Of a stretch of 64,000 nucleotides of DNA, positions 1-8,344 are shown one piece after another. How positions within the stretch are numbered: the first letter of the stretch is position 1; each line of letters opens with the position of its first letter. Source of the DNA: Haoranjiania flava (lineage in GTDB: Bacteria; Bacteroidota; Bacteroidia; Chitinophagales; Chitinophagaceae); assembly GCF_025631005.1 (NCBI RefSeq), contig NZ_JAOTPL010000006.1, forward strand, positions 62,001-126,000. Reading direction: 5' to 3'. The notes below the pieces were generated by a model. It searched no databases, had not been told where the DNA came from, and saw nothing but the letters and a program-made list of their open reading frames with translations. Made by a program: the position numbers and the translations under genes.

Positions 1-635
1 GGCCTATAGCGCTTTCATTGCCTATACATAATAAACCCAAAGCAGAAAAAGCATTGGTAATTTTTTTATACAATCTGGGCAGGGCCCTCACCTATGCGGC
101 GTTTGGCGCCATTCTTGGGTTTATCAGCAACCGTTTCTTCTTGGTGGGTTACCAGCAAACAGTTTCTGTAATTGCAGGCGCGCTGATTCTTTTATTACTG
201 GTACTTGCCTATTTTTTCCCAAACGACAGCACTGTGTTTGGCAGGTTTCATACAGGTGTACAAAATTTATTGGGCAAAGCACTGTACGGTAAAAAAAATA
301 ATTTTTCTTACCTCACTATCGGCTTGCTGAACGGCCTGCTGCCCTGTGGGCTGGTATACCTGGCGGTTGCCACATCGCTTACTACAGGCAGTGCAATAAA
401 CGGCGCCATACTGATGTTTTTCTTTGGAATAGGTACTTTTCCACTTATGATCTCTCTGCTGGTGCTGGGAAATTACATATCTGTAAGTGCAAGAAAAAAA
501 GTAAGAAAGCTTGTTCCCTACTTTATAGCGTTTATGGCTGTATTGTTGATTCTAAGAGGCATGAACCTTGGTATCCCCTATATTAGCCCTGCATTGGGCA
601 ATGCAGACAAGTCAGGTGCAGTACATTGTCATTAG
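1..635 (+). CDS. Sulfite exporter TauE/SafE family membrane protein, 5' end missing
   Basis: This polytopic inner-membrane protein belongs to the TauE/SafE-like family often found at the end of cytochrome cbb3 (cco) clusters in Bacteroidota. The reading frame is open to the left edge (…PIALSLP before the TTG at 18), so the true start lies outside the window. The residues IALSLP fit the usual N-terminal GMCGPIALSLP signature. Further hydrophobic segments follow, including one with the typical GLLNGLLPCGLVY motif at about residues 103-115. The C-terminus is short and His/Cys-bearing. The stop overlaps the convergent kinase gene by 4 nt. The substrate is unknown; a role in copper or cytochrome oxidase assembly is inference from family context, because upstream genes are not visible. 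Confidence 0.8.
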   Translation, partial: PIALSLPIHNKPKAEKALVIFLYNLGRALTYAAFGAILGFISNRFFLVGYQQTVSVIAGALILLLLVLAYFFPNDSTVFGRFHTGVQNLLGKALYGKKNNFSYLTIGLLNGLLPCGLVYLAVATSLTTGSAINGAILMFFFGIGTFPLMISLLVLGNYISVSARKKVRKLVPYFIAFMAVLLILRGMNLGIPYISPALGNADKSGAVHCH

Positions 636-1267
636 AAAAGTCCGTATAATGCTCCCTCTACCCTGTTGATGATCTCGCCGAAATCTTCGTCATTGTCTAC
701 AAAGTTCAGCTTATCAATATCAATGATCAGCAGTTTACCTTCCTTGTAGTTCTTTGCCCATTTGTTGTACAGCTCATTGAGCTTTTTCAGGTAATCCAGG
801 CGGATGTTCTCTTCATATTCCCTGCCCCGTTTTTGTATTCTTTCCACCAGTGCAGGCACAGAGCCTTTCAGGTAGATGACCAGGTCAGGTGGGGTGATCA
901 GCCGCTTTAAAGTAGTATAAAAATCGTGGTAGTTTTCAAAATCGCGTGAGCTCATCAGCCCCATATCGTGCAGGTTAGGTGCAAAAATATCTGCATCTTC
1001 ATAGATGGTTCTGTCCTGTATCACGGTATCTTTTCCATGCTGTATTTCCAATACTTGTTTGAGCCTGCTGTTGAGAAAATATATCTGCAGGTTAAAGCTC
1101 CACCTGGGCATATCATCGTAAAAATCATTGATATACGGGTTGTAATCGATCTCTTCAAAATGGGGGCTCCAGTTGTAATGCTTACTCAGCATTGCGGTAA
1201 GCGTAGTCTTGCCTGCCCCGATATTGCCTGCAACGGCTATGTGCTTAGGCACTTTTGTTTTAGACAT
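632..1267 (-). CDS. Deoxynucleoside kinase family protein
   Basis: This 211-residue protein is a deoxyadenosine/deoxyguanosine-type kinase that phosphorylates deoxynucleosides in the salvage pathway, in the cytoplasm. The P-loop GNIGAGKTTL is at residues 14-23, the family's DR(S/T) motif appears as DRT at 85-87 followed by IYEDADIF, and an Arg-rich lid (RIQKRGREYEE) is near residue 145. The length is normal for the dNK family. It starts with ATG and lies 38 nt downstream of trpS on the same strand, so it may be co-transcribed. Its stop overlaps the stop of the convergent TauE-like gene. Exact base specificity cannot be read from sequence. Confidence 0.88.
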   Translation of the reverse strand: MSKTKVPKHIAVAGNIGAGKTTLTAMLSKHYNWSPHFEEIDYNPYINDFYDDMPRWSFNLQIYFLNSRLKQVLEIQHGKDTVIQDRTIYEDADIFAPNLHDMGLMSSRDFENYHDFYTTLKRLITPPDLVIYLKGSVPALVERIQKRGREYEENIRLDYLKKLNELYNKWAKNYKEGKLLIIDIDKLNFVDNDEDFGEIINRVEGALYGLF

Positions 1268-1305
1268 AGAGAAATAGTTAGAAGGTATAAATTTAAATCT
1301 TTTTT

Positions 1306-2301
1306 TTAATATTTCATACCTACTCCTTCTCTCACCTTGTCAATGGTGGCGCGTGCGCTGATACGTGCTTTTTCAGCGCCTTCACGCATTACTTTTTGCA
1401 GATAAGCTTTGTCGTGTTGAATTTCCATAGCGCGAGCCCGTATAGGCGCCAGGAATGCAACCATATCTTCGGCCAGTTGTTTCTTCATATCTCCGTACCT
1501 GATTACGCAGTTATTAAAATCCGCATCAAATTTTTCAAAAGTATCTTTTGTACTCACGAGAGACATAAGCGTAAAAAGATTCTGAATATAGTCAGGCTTT
1601 TCAGAATTGTTTTCCGTTGGGCCGCTGTCAGTCTTGGCTTTCATGATCTTTTTCCTTACCAGTTCATCACTGTCTGACAGGTATATGGTAGCCATCTGGT
1701 TTTCACTTTTGCTCATCTTGCCATTTCCGTCCAGGCTCATGATCTTTACCAGGTCATTGCTGTAGTTAAATGCGTAAGGCATCGGGAAAACCTCGCCATA
1801 CCTGTGGTTGAAACGTTCAGCAAAATTACGGGCCATTTCCAGGTGTTGCTCCTGGTCTTTGCCAACCGGCACTTTTACTGATCGGTGAATAAGAATATCA
1901 GCAGCCATGAGCACCGGGTATGTAAGCAGCCCGGCATTGACGTTATTCGGGTTCAGGCGCACCTTATCTTTAAAGGTAGGTACTTTTTCCAGTTCGCCTT
2001 TGTAGGCCAGCATGTTTAAATAAAGGTATAGTTCAGCAATTTCAGGCACATCGCTCTGCACATAGAGGGTTACTTTTTCGGGGTCAAGGCCGCAGGCAAT
2101 ATTTTCTGCAATCACGCGGTGTACGCTGTCTTTTAATTCTTTGGTGTCCGGGTGTGTCGTAAGGCTGTGCCAGTTGGCCACAAAAAAATAACAATCATAC
2201 TCTTGCTGCATGCGCACAAAGTTGCGCATTGCGCCGAAATAATTTCCCAAATGCAGGAAACCTGTAGGCCTTATGCCGCTTAAAACTACTTCCTTTCTCA
2301 T
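1306..2301 (-). CDS. trpS: Tryptophan--tRNA ligase
   Basis: This class I aminoacyl-tRNA synthetase charges tRNA-Trp. The HIGH-like segment (FLHLGNYFG) follows the N-terminal SGIRPTG signature, and KMSKSEN is near residue 195. The protein would be 331 residues from the ATG at 2301, a normal TrpRS length. An in-frame TTG at 2319 would add six residues (MLTSPT), but TrpRS proteins usually begin directly with the SGIRPTG strand, so I chose the ATG. It is upstream of the deoxynucleoside kinase on the same strand. Confidence 0.95.
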   Translation of the reverse strand: MRKEVVLSGIRPTGFLHLGNYFGAMRNFVRMQQEYDCYFFVANWHSLTTHPDTKELKDSVHRVIAENIACGLDPEKVTLYVQSDVPEIAELYLYLNMLAYKGELEKVPTFKDKVRLNPNNVNAGLLTYPVLMAADILIHRSVKVPVGKDQEQHLEMARNFAERFNHRYGEVFPMPYAFNYSNDLVKIMSLDGNGKMSKSENQMATIYLSDSDELVRKKIMKAKTDSGPTENNSEKPDYIQNLFTLMSLVSTKDTFEKFDADFNNCVIRYGDMKKQLAEDMVAFLAPIRARAMEIQHDKAYLQKVMREGAEKARISARATIDKVREGVGMKY

Positions 2302-2851
2302 AGTTGGCGAAGTTAGCAAAGTGAGAGAAAAAAGGAAAATTTAAATTTGGCAGCGTATATACAACGCCAGTAAATAATACTTCATCATCCCAATGGTAAG
2401 CATCTTTCTTTATCTTTAATTGCCTTTGAAAACCTGTTGCATAATCGGCTGTATTGTACCTGCTATACCCGGAGTAGCGCTGGCTTGGGTCGACCTGCTG
2501 CTACCGGCACAGTGATGGTGTTCACAACTGTACTGGATTGTATAGTACCCGCCCGAATGGGGAACCTAAAGATTCGCTGGTACCGAATCGGGAATACAGA
2601 ACTTTTTTGATAGGCAATCAATATCAAGTTTATTTATTTTAAAGTTTTCAGGAAAAAGCCTTTTCGGTTGAATACAAGGCTCTTATGTGGGTTATCAAAG
2701 ATAGTCAAGTAACGATTTGGTAACGGTGCTTATTGCTTTGCTTTTCAACACGTTTCCGTTAGCTCACAGCAAATATACAAAATTTATTATTCTCAAAACC
2801 ATACAAAGGATTTTAATATCCGATTATTACACTTGGTAAAACAGGACAAGA
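2302..2851. other. Long intergenic stretch at the left edge of the metal island
   Basis: No convincing coding region is visible in these ~550 bases between trpS and the rteC-like gene. The part around 2340-2600 has host-like composition and may be decayed sequence. From about 2610 onward it becomes strongly A+T-rich and contains the direct repeat at 2708-2731, which recurs at the other end of the island. I take the island's left boundary to lie here, but no clean attachment site can be named. Confidence 0.4.
2708..2731. repeat. Left copy of direct repeat flanking the metal island
   Basis: AGTAACGATTTGGTAAC followed by GGTGCTT. It matches 19 of 24 positions with 13679-13702 in the same orientation, and the two copies lie outside the two outermost island genes. 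It could be an eroded attachment or recombination site; that role is inference. Confidence 0.4.
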
Positions 2852-2878
2852 AAAAAGGGCTTTTATTAAACCCTTTTT
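2852..2878 (-). terminator. Rho-independent terminator downstream of rteC-like gene
   Basis: An 8-bp stem AAAAAGGG / CCCTTTTT with an 11-nt loop lies directly after the stop of the rteC-like gene. It is A-rich before and T-rich after, so it could act on both strands. Confidence 0.7.
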
Positions 2879-2901
2879 ACGCTGTACAGATATAGCAAAC
2901 C

Positions 2902-3726
2902 CTACCTACCGTCCTGCTCGTCCATTTTTTTGATAAGGCTTTCTTTAAGGCTGTCAAGGAATTTAGTTCTGTTCATTTTTCGGGATTTGAGTTCTAAAAA
3001 CGTGTGATAGAAATCTCCCAAATCAACATTAAAAGTGCTTTCAAAGACTTTGACGATAGGTTTAATATCTGCATTGGCGTTATTGAATATGCCTTGTGAA
3101 TGTAGTGCGTAAATCAATTCGGTTAACGCTGTTTTGCTTTCTACCCAATTTAAAGAGGATTTGTCAAATGGATTTTTCTGACTATTATTATTAAGTTGGT
3201 CTTCAATATAAACTTGTATTAAATCGTTTGCCAATATTTTCGCCGCTTTGTAATCAGCAATAGTAGAAAATCTGTGGTCAGTTTCAAAATAAACAGTATC
3301 TAAACTCAATTTTATATCATACTTGCACCGAATAAAGAGTTTATCATCAATAAATGAGTTATTTGTCCGGTAGTATTTATAAAATTCAAGGTTATTATCA
3401 AAAAACCGTTTTAGCTTTTTCAATTCTTCGTTAAGGTATTTCCTAACTGGCTTTGCACCATTTGGTTTTTTGGTTTCGATTTTATAGATGGCATTGTAGT
3501 AAATAAGCTTAGCAACAATGATAGGTTTCTGATGTTTGAAAAAATGAATTTCCTCATCGGTATTTTTAAATCCTCTTTTTAAAACAAACTGCTTCAAATC
3601 AGACAGACTTTGGATAATAAGATGAACAGCAGTCTCTATCCGTTGAATGCAGTAATCGGTTTCAATCTCTAATTCATTGATTGCTGTTTCTAGTTTATGT
3701 AGCGTTTCATTATAAAATTTATCCAT
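2902..3726 (-). CDS. RteC-domain protein, conjugative-transposon regulator
   Basis: This 274-residue protein resembles RteC, the regulator of excision in CTnDOT-type conjugative transposons of Bacteroidetes, which acts as a DNA-binding protein in the tetracycline-induced cascade. The recognisable features are a helical Lys/Glu-rich N-terminal half and the C-terminal part with NWVESKTALTELIYALHSQG and DLGDFYHTFLELKSRKMNRT, a segment typical of the family. No RteA/RteB two-component genes are nearby, so its partner is missing. It is last in a run of minus-strand metal-resistance genes and 86 nt downstream of cadA. It marks the island as derived from an integrative conjugative element. Whether it still regulates anything is unknown. 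Confidence 0.85.
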   Translation of the reverse strand: MDKFYNETLHKLETAINELEIETDYCIQRIETAVHLIIQSLSDLKQFVLKRGFKNTDEEIHFFKHQKPIIVAKLIYYNAIYKIETKKPNGAKPVRKYLNEELKKLKRFFDNNLEFYKYYRTNNSFIDDKLFIRCKYDIKLSLDTVYFETDHRFSTIADYKAAKILANDLIQVYIEDQLNNNSQKNPFDKSSLNWVESKTALTELIYALHSQGIFNNANADIKPIVKVFESTFNVDLGDFYHTFLELKSRKMNRTKFLDSLKESLIKKMDEQDGR

Positions 3727-3812
3727 TTTATTATTTTATAATCTTAATATTTGAGTTCAATAACAGAACCAAAGTCTATTTATTTTAATTACTCATATTC
3801 TCTATTTTTATT

Positions 3813-5867
3813 TTAAAACTTCATCCTCTGTATCCTTACAGCATTTAAAATAGCCAACAATGCTACACCTACATCAGCAAAAACAGCTTCCCACATTGTG
3901 GCTAATCCACCTGCACCAAGTATCAATACAATGGCTTTCACTCCAAATGCTAAAGCGATATTTTGCCAAACTATTTTCTTTGTCTGTTTACCGATATTGA
4001 TTGCCATTGGTATTTTACTCGGCTTATCGTCTTGTATTACTACATCGGCGGTTTCAATAGTAGCATCGCTTCCCAAACCACCCATTGCAATACCCACATC
4101 ACTTAATGCTACAACAGGTGCATCATTCACACCGTCCCCGACAAAGGCAACGCTTTCATTTTTGGCTTTTATCTCTTTGACTTTGTTTACTTTGTCTTCG
4201 GGCAATAAATCTCCAAAAGCATTGTCTATCCCTAACTGCTCCGCCACATATTTTACAACGGTACTTTTATCTCCGCTAAGCATCGTTGCATTAACATTGA
4301 GCTTATGCAGTAGGGTTATGGTTTCCTGTGCATCTTCTTTGATACTGTCGGCAATCGTGATGTAACCGACAAATTTGCTGTCGTAAGCAACGGCGATAGT
4401 TGTATAAACGATGCTGTTCGGGTCTAAGTCGTATGGTATGCCGAACTTATCCATCAGTTTGAAATTCCCGACCAATAAATCCTTACCGTTTACAGTTGAT
4501 TTCAAACCGTGTCCGGCGATTTCCTCCGTATTTTCCAATTGGATTTCATTATTCGGTTTCCCCACGTATTCGTGAATAGCGGTCGCTACGGGATGTGTGC
4601 TATTGCTTTCCAAAATGTTAACTAATTCCAGAATTTCGGCTTTATCAAATTCAGGATTGAAATTGACTTCCTGAACCTTAAAAACGCCCTCTGTCATTGT
4701 GCCTGTCTTATCCATCACTACGTTTTGGATATCGGAAAGAGCATCTAAAAAGTTACTCCCTTTAAACAGTATTCCGTTTTTGCTTGCAGCACCAATACCA
4801 CCGAAATAACCTAACGGAATGGAAATAACCAACGCACAAGGACAAGAAATAACCAGAAATACCAAAGCCCTGTACAGCCAATCTCTAAACTCATAATTTT
4901 CTACAAAGAAATAAGGCAGTAGGCAAATAGCTATGGCTAACAGCACTACAATAGGCGTATAGATTTTTGCAAATTTCCGGATAAATAATTCCGTTGGTGC
5001 TTTTTGTGTAGTGGCATTTTGTACCAATTCCAAAATCTTGCTCAACTTACTGTCGGTGTATGCGGTCGTAACTTTTACCTGCGATACGGTGTTGAGATTA
5101 ATCATCCCTGCCAAAACGGTTTCGCCTTTGTTTTTTGTATCTGGTTTGCTTTCGCCTGTTAAAGCCGATGTATTGAAAGATGCCGTTTCGGACAACAGTT
5201 CTCCGTCTAAGCCTAATTTTTCTCCCGGTTTAAGCTGTATAATTTCGCCAACGGCAACAGTTTCTGCCTTTACGGTTTGCGGTTCATTGTTTTTTAAAAC
5301 GGTTACTTCATCGGGTCTTTGGTCAAGCAAAGATTTGATGTTTGATTTTGCCCTCGAAACAGCCATTGTCTGAAAAACTTCGCCAACGGCATAGAACAAC
5401 ATTACCGCAACGCCCTCGGGATATTCGCCAATGGCAAATGCCCCGATAGTTGCAATGCCCATCAAAAAGAACTCCGAGAAAATCTCGCCTTTGCGAATAC
5501 TCTCAACGGCTTCTTTGAGTACGGGCAGTCCAACAGGAGCATAAGCCACCACGTACCAAATAATCCGTACCCAATCGGTAAACCACGTCTGCGGAAACCA
5601 ATTATCCATTGCAATACCTGCAAGCAACAGCGCAAGGGAAATAATGGCGGGAAGAAACATCTTGAAAACATTGTCAGTATCTCCTGAATGCGAATGGTCG
5701 TGTCCGTCATCATCACTGTGGTCGTGATTATGCCCGTCATTTTTGTGATGCCCTTTTACCAATTCCTTAGCACCTGCTTTGGTGTAGATTTTTTCTTCCT
5801 GTGTGCAACAAGTCATTTTGCCTTGTGCATCGTAAGTATGCTTGTGATTTTTGTCTGTATTTATCAT
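3813..5867 (-). CDS. cadA: Heavy-metal translocating P-type ATPase, Zn/Cd/Co/Pb type
   Basis: This 684-residue P1B-type ATPase exports divalent soft metals (Zn, Cd, Co, Pb) across the inner membrane. The N-terminus has no HMA domain; it carries a Cys pair (MTCC) and a His/Asp-rich stretch at about 40-63 likely to bind metal. The catalytic parts are all present: TGES at 237-240, the CPC metal-site motif at 342-344, the phosphorylated DKTGT at 386-390, the HP motif in NSTHPV, and GDGVND at 577-582. It begins with ATG 22 nt downstream of the transglutaminase-like gene, so the two probably share the promoter with the palindrome at 6635-6649. The symbol follows function; zntA would be equally fair. 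Confidence 0.9.
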   Translation of the reverse strand: MINTDKNHKHTYDAQGKMTCCTQEEKIYTKAGAKELVKGHHKNDGHNHDHSDDDGHDHSHSGDTDNVFKMFLPAIISLALLLAGIAMDNWFPQTWFTDWVRIIWYVVAYAPVGLPVLKEAVESIRKGEIFSEFFLMGIATIGAFAIGEYPEGVAVMLFYAVGEVFQTMAVSRAKSNIKSLLDQRPDEVTVLKNNEPQTVKAETVAVGEIIQLKPGEKLGLDGELLSETASFNTSALTGESKPDTKNKGETVLAGMINLNTVSQVKVTTAYTDSKLSKILELVQNATTQKAPTELFIRKFAKIYTPIVVLLAIAICLLPYFFVENYEFRDWLYRALVFLVISCPCALVISIPLGYFGGIGAASKNGILFKGSNFLDALSDIQNVVMDKTGTMTEGVFKVQEVNFNPEFDKAEILELVNILESNSTHPVATAIHEYVGKPNNEIQLENTEEIAGHGLKSTVNGKDLLVGNFKLMDKFGIPYDLDPNSIVYTTIAVAYDSKFVGYITIADSIKEDAQETITLLHKLNVNATMLSGDKSTVVKYVAEQLGIDNAFGDLLPEDKVNKVKEIKAKNESVAFVGDGVNDAPVVALSDVGIAMGGLGSDATIETADVVIQDDKPSKIPMAINIGKQTKKIVWQNIALAFGVKAIVLILGAGGLATMWEAVFADVGVALLAILNAVRIQRMKF

Positions 5868-5889
5868 AGCCTTTAATTTTTTAGGTTCG

Positions 5890-6594
5890 TTACACTTTTT
5901 TATTTCTTATTCTTTCTACATTATTATTCATTATATGCCTCACGATATGCTGAAAAGCAAATCGCTTAAACGCATTTAGCTTTTGCTGATGCTTAGAATA
6001 AAATTCATCGGGTGTATCAAAAACGCCAAAGTCCCGATTGATGCCTTTATCCTGAATAAATGTATTATTGAGGTTCCATTCAATCGGCGGGTTCTCAAAA
6101 TTATCGGTATAAACCCCGAAACCGCAAAAAGTGGTCTTGCAATCACTGTTCTGTTCCTGTAATTTAGTGAGGTACGGTTTATCCAAAATCACGCCCTCCA
6201 AAAAATACCATTGCTCGTTTACCCAAACTTCAACCCAGCTATGCAAGATATTCTTAGGCGATAGTCTGTACCAAATACCTGTAATAGCTCCTTTCTGCAA
6301 TGCCTTGTCAATGGTAAAGCCGTGAATACGGTTAGGTACATCTGTTGCTCTTAACAAAGCCATTAATAAAGTGGCTTTTGTGTTGCATTGTCCGTACCCG
6401 TCATTCAGCACCTGCGATGCGGAAATATAATCAGAAACATTATAGCCAAACTTTATTTCGTCCCGTACAAAATTGTAAATGGCTTGAACTTTGGCAACGG
6501 TGTCCAAGTTTTCCCACCCTCTCTGCTCCAATAGCTTTTGTATGGAAGCATTGGAGTAGTCAAGGATTTTTGTTTCTTTAAGATAGGTGTCCAT
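5890..6594 (-). CDS. Transglutaminase-like domain protein
   Basis: This 234-residue protein has the papain-like transglutaminase core: Cys70 in GYGQCNTKATLL, His118 in LHSWVEVWV and an acidic third residue near 133-138 (FLEGVILD). No signal peptide is visible, so it is likely cytoplasmic. Proteins of this kind are found beside cadA in metal-resistance clusters of Bacteroidota mobile elements; what it acts on is not known. It is the first gene of a presumed two-gene unit with cadA. Its upstream region holds a TAACTTTG promoter box and a perfect 6-3-6 palindrome shared with the promoter at 13184-13220. Confidence 0.8.
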   Translation of the reverse strand: MDTYLKETKILDYSNASIQKLLEQRGWENLDTVAKVQAIYNFVRDEIKFGYNVSDYISASQVLNDGYGQCNTKATLLMALLRATDVPNRIHGFTIDKALQKGAITGIWYRLSPKNILHSWVEVWVNEQWYFLEGVILDKPYLTKLQEQNSDCKTTFCGFGVYTDNFENPPIEWNLNNTFIQDKGINRDFGVFDTPDEFYSKHQQKLNAFKRFAFQHIVRHIMNNNVERIRNKKV

Positions 6595-6613
6595 AACACA
6601 TTTATATTTATAA

Positions 6614-6649
6614 CAAAGTTACACAGGGAGAGCCTGCAATGCTATTGCA
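6614..6649 (-). promoter_or_regulatory. Promoter and Fur-family operator of transglutaminase-cadA unit
   Basis: The palindrome TGCAAT-GCT-ATTGCA covers 6635-6649. On the minus strand the Bacteroidota -7 box TAACTTTG lies at 6621-6614, 21 bp from the palindrome centre. The same pair of elements with 20-bp spacing occurs at 13184-13220. GGAGAG / CTCTCC flanks at 6627-6632 and 6652-6657 extend the symmetry, and the site overlaps the end of the fur-like gene. Metal-dependent repression by that regulator is the natural inference. Confidence 0.6.
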
Positions 6650-7064
6650 AACTCTCCTTTAAACAGTTTTCACAAATTCCCTTACCAAATAATTTTAGTT
6701 CGTCGATACGGTAATTCTGACTTCCATTCTGCGGTATTATAAAATCCTCCTTACAGGTTGTCTGCTTACAAATCTTACAATAGAAATGTAAGTGCCAATC
6801 CTTGTGTGTATTTTCATCACACCCATCGTGGCACAGAATATACTTGACCGTAGTGTTCTCCTGAATACTGTGTACAATGCCTTTTTCTTCAAAAGTTTTC
6901 AAAGTCCTGTAAATCGTAACCCTGTCTGCTTTGTAAAAATGGCTCTCGATTTCAGATAGGGACATTGCTGTTTGCTGTTGCTCCAAGAAATCATATACCA
7001 ATATCCGCATACTGGTCGGATTGGTGTTCTTTGACAACAGCTTTTGTTCAATGTTCTTTTTCAT
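6642..7064 (-). CDS. Fur-family transcriptional regulator
   Basis: This 140-residue protein is a ferric-uptake-type metalloregulator. A winged helix covers about 14-70 with recognition helix DRVTIYRTLKTFEEKG, followed by a metal-binding dimerization domain with His87, His91 and His93 and two CxxC pairs (C96/C99 and C131/C134) of the structural zinc site. It is nearest to Zur/PerR-like members, but the metal sensed cannot be told from sequence. It sits 12 nt downstream of the cusB-like gene, as last gene of the efflux operon. The two TGCAAT-N3-ATTGCA palindromes at the island's promoters are its most likely targets, giving a feedback loop in which it controls its own operon. Confidence 0.9.
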   Translation of the reverse strand: MKKNIEQKLLSKNTNPTSMRILVYDFLEQQQTAMSLSEIESHFYKADRVTIYRTLKTFEEKGIVHSIQENTTVKYILCHDGCDENTHKDWHLHFYCKICKQTTCKEDFIIPQNGSQNYRIDELKLFGKGICENCLKESLQ

Positions 7065-7076
7065 TATCCAATGTTT

Positions 7077-8336
7077 TTAGTGGGCGTGTTCTCCCGAATC
7101 ATTCATTTTTGCATTCACAAAAAACGCACCTTTTACCACGATATGCGTACCGTGTGGAATTTCATTGACAGGCGTTATCGCCGTGTAACCAAATTGAGAA
7201 GCACCTTTAACGACTTCCACTCTTACAAATTGAGTTCCTTTTTCCGAACCGTGATCGTGAGCCTCGTCCTCTTTGTGGTCGTGTGGTTTTTCTTCCTGCT
7301 CCTTGACCAAAAAGATGTAATATTTTCCATCTGCATTGACAATCGCATCGTTGGGTACAGCCGTACTTAATACATCATCTAAACTTACCATTCCGGTTAT
7401 ACTCATTCCGTCAATCAATCCTGCTTTATCTCCTGTAATCTTGCTGTGAACAGCAATAGTTTTACTCTCTCCGCTAAAGGATGAGCCGATACTATAAACT
7501 TCGGCAGAATAAGTCTTATTGGGATTGTTGGTTACGACAAAATCTATTTTCTGACCTATTTTGATTAAAGGAATATCCTTTTCATACACCTGTAAGTCCA
7601 AGTGCAGGGCTGTGTTTTCTATGATTTCAGCAATAGGCGATGACACATCTACATAGCTTCCGATTTTGGCAAAAACATTGCTGATAGTACCGCTTATCGG
7701 ACTTGTAACGACCAACGAGGATTTAAGATTGGAATTTGACAGGGAAGCCGGATTAATGCCCATCATTTGAATTTGCTGGTTCAAAGAAGACTTCCGTGTT
7801 CTCAACGTGTTCAGTTCAGTAGTGGCACTTTGCAGGTTTTTCTTTGCTCCGACATTTCCGTCGTTCAGCTCTCTTTGTCTTACAAGTTCCTGTTCGGCAA
7901 ACTCTATCCGGCTATTGATGCTTAGGTATTCTTCCTGCAATTGTATGAATTGCGGATTGGAAATAGTAGCGATAACCTGACCTTTCCTTACGAAATCGCC
8001 TATCTCCACATTAAGGGATTTGATAACACCACCAAACAACGAGGTTGCATTCGCCTTGTTGCTGTTGGGAACTCTTAATGCTCCATTGGCTTTCAATGTT
8101 GCGGATAATTGCTTCTGTTCAATTGAACCGATTTCAATACCCACCGCTTTCATCTGCTCATCGGTCAGCACTGCAACATTTTCTTCTTCTTCTTCGTGTT
8201 CGTCCGTTGTTGTTTCTGCTTCCGTTCCGTGATTATGCCCATCGCCCTCTTTATGATTATTTGTACAGGCGTTGAAAGCAAAGAATGCTACGAGGACAAG
8301 AACGCTAAAAACTATATTATTTATGATACGTTTCAT
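7077..8336 (-). CDS. RND efflux periplasmic adaptor (CusB/CzcB type) lipoprotein
   Basis: This 419-residue membrane-fusion protein links the inner-membrane RND pump to the outer-membrane channel. The N-terminus is a lipoprotein signal with lipobox FNAC (Cys24), followed by a His/Glu-rich metal-binding stretch at about 28-50 (EGDGHNHGTEAE). The biotinyl-lipoyl and hairpin segments (GDFVRKGQVIATIS) lie near 110-125. A second His-rich insert (PHDHKEDEAHDHG) is near 350, and a FVRVEVVKG segment follows. It lies 8 nt downstream of the pump gene and 12 nt upstream of fur, so the operon is clear. The His-rich insert suggests Zn/Co/Cd/Ni rather than drug efflux. Confidence 0.9.
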   Translation of the reverse strand: MKRIINNIVFSVLVLVAFFAFNACTNNHKEGDGHNHGTEAETTTDEHEEEEENVAVLTDEQMKAVGIEIGSIEQKQLSATLKANGALRVPNSNKANATSLFGGVIKSLNVEIGDFVRKGQVIATISNPQFIQLQEEYLSINSRIEFAEQELVRQRELNDGNVGAKKNLQSATTELNTLRTRKSSLNQQIQMMGINPASLSNSNLKSSLVVTSPISGTISNVFAKIGSYVDVSSPIAEIIENTALHLDLQVYEKDIPLIKIGQKIDFVVTNNPNKTYSAEVYSIGSSFSGESKTIAVHSKITGDKAGLIDGMSITGMVSLDDVLSTAVPNDAIVNADGKYYIFLVKEQEEKPHDHKEDEAHDHGSEKGTQFVRVEVVKGASQFGYTAITPVNEIPHGTHIVVKGAFFVNAKMNDSGEHAH

Positions 8337-8344
8337 ATATTGTA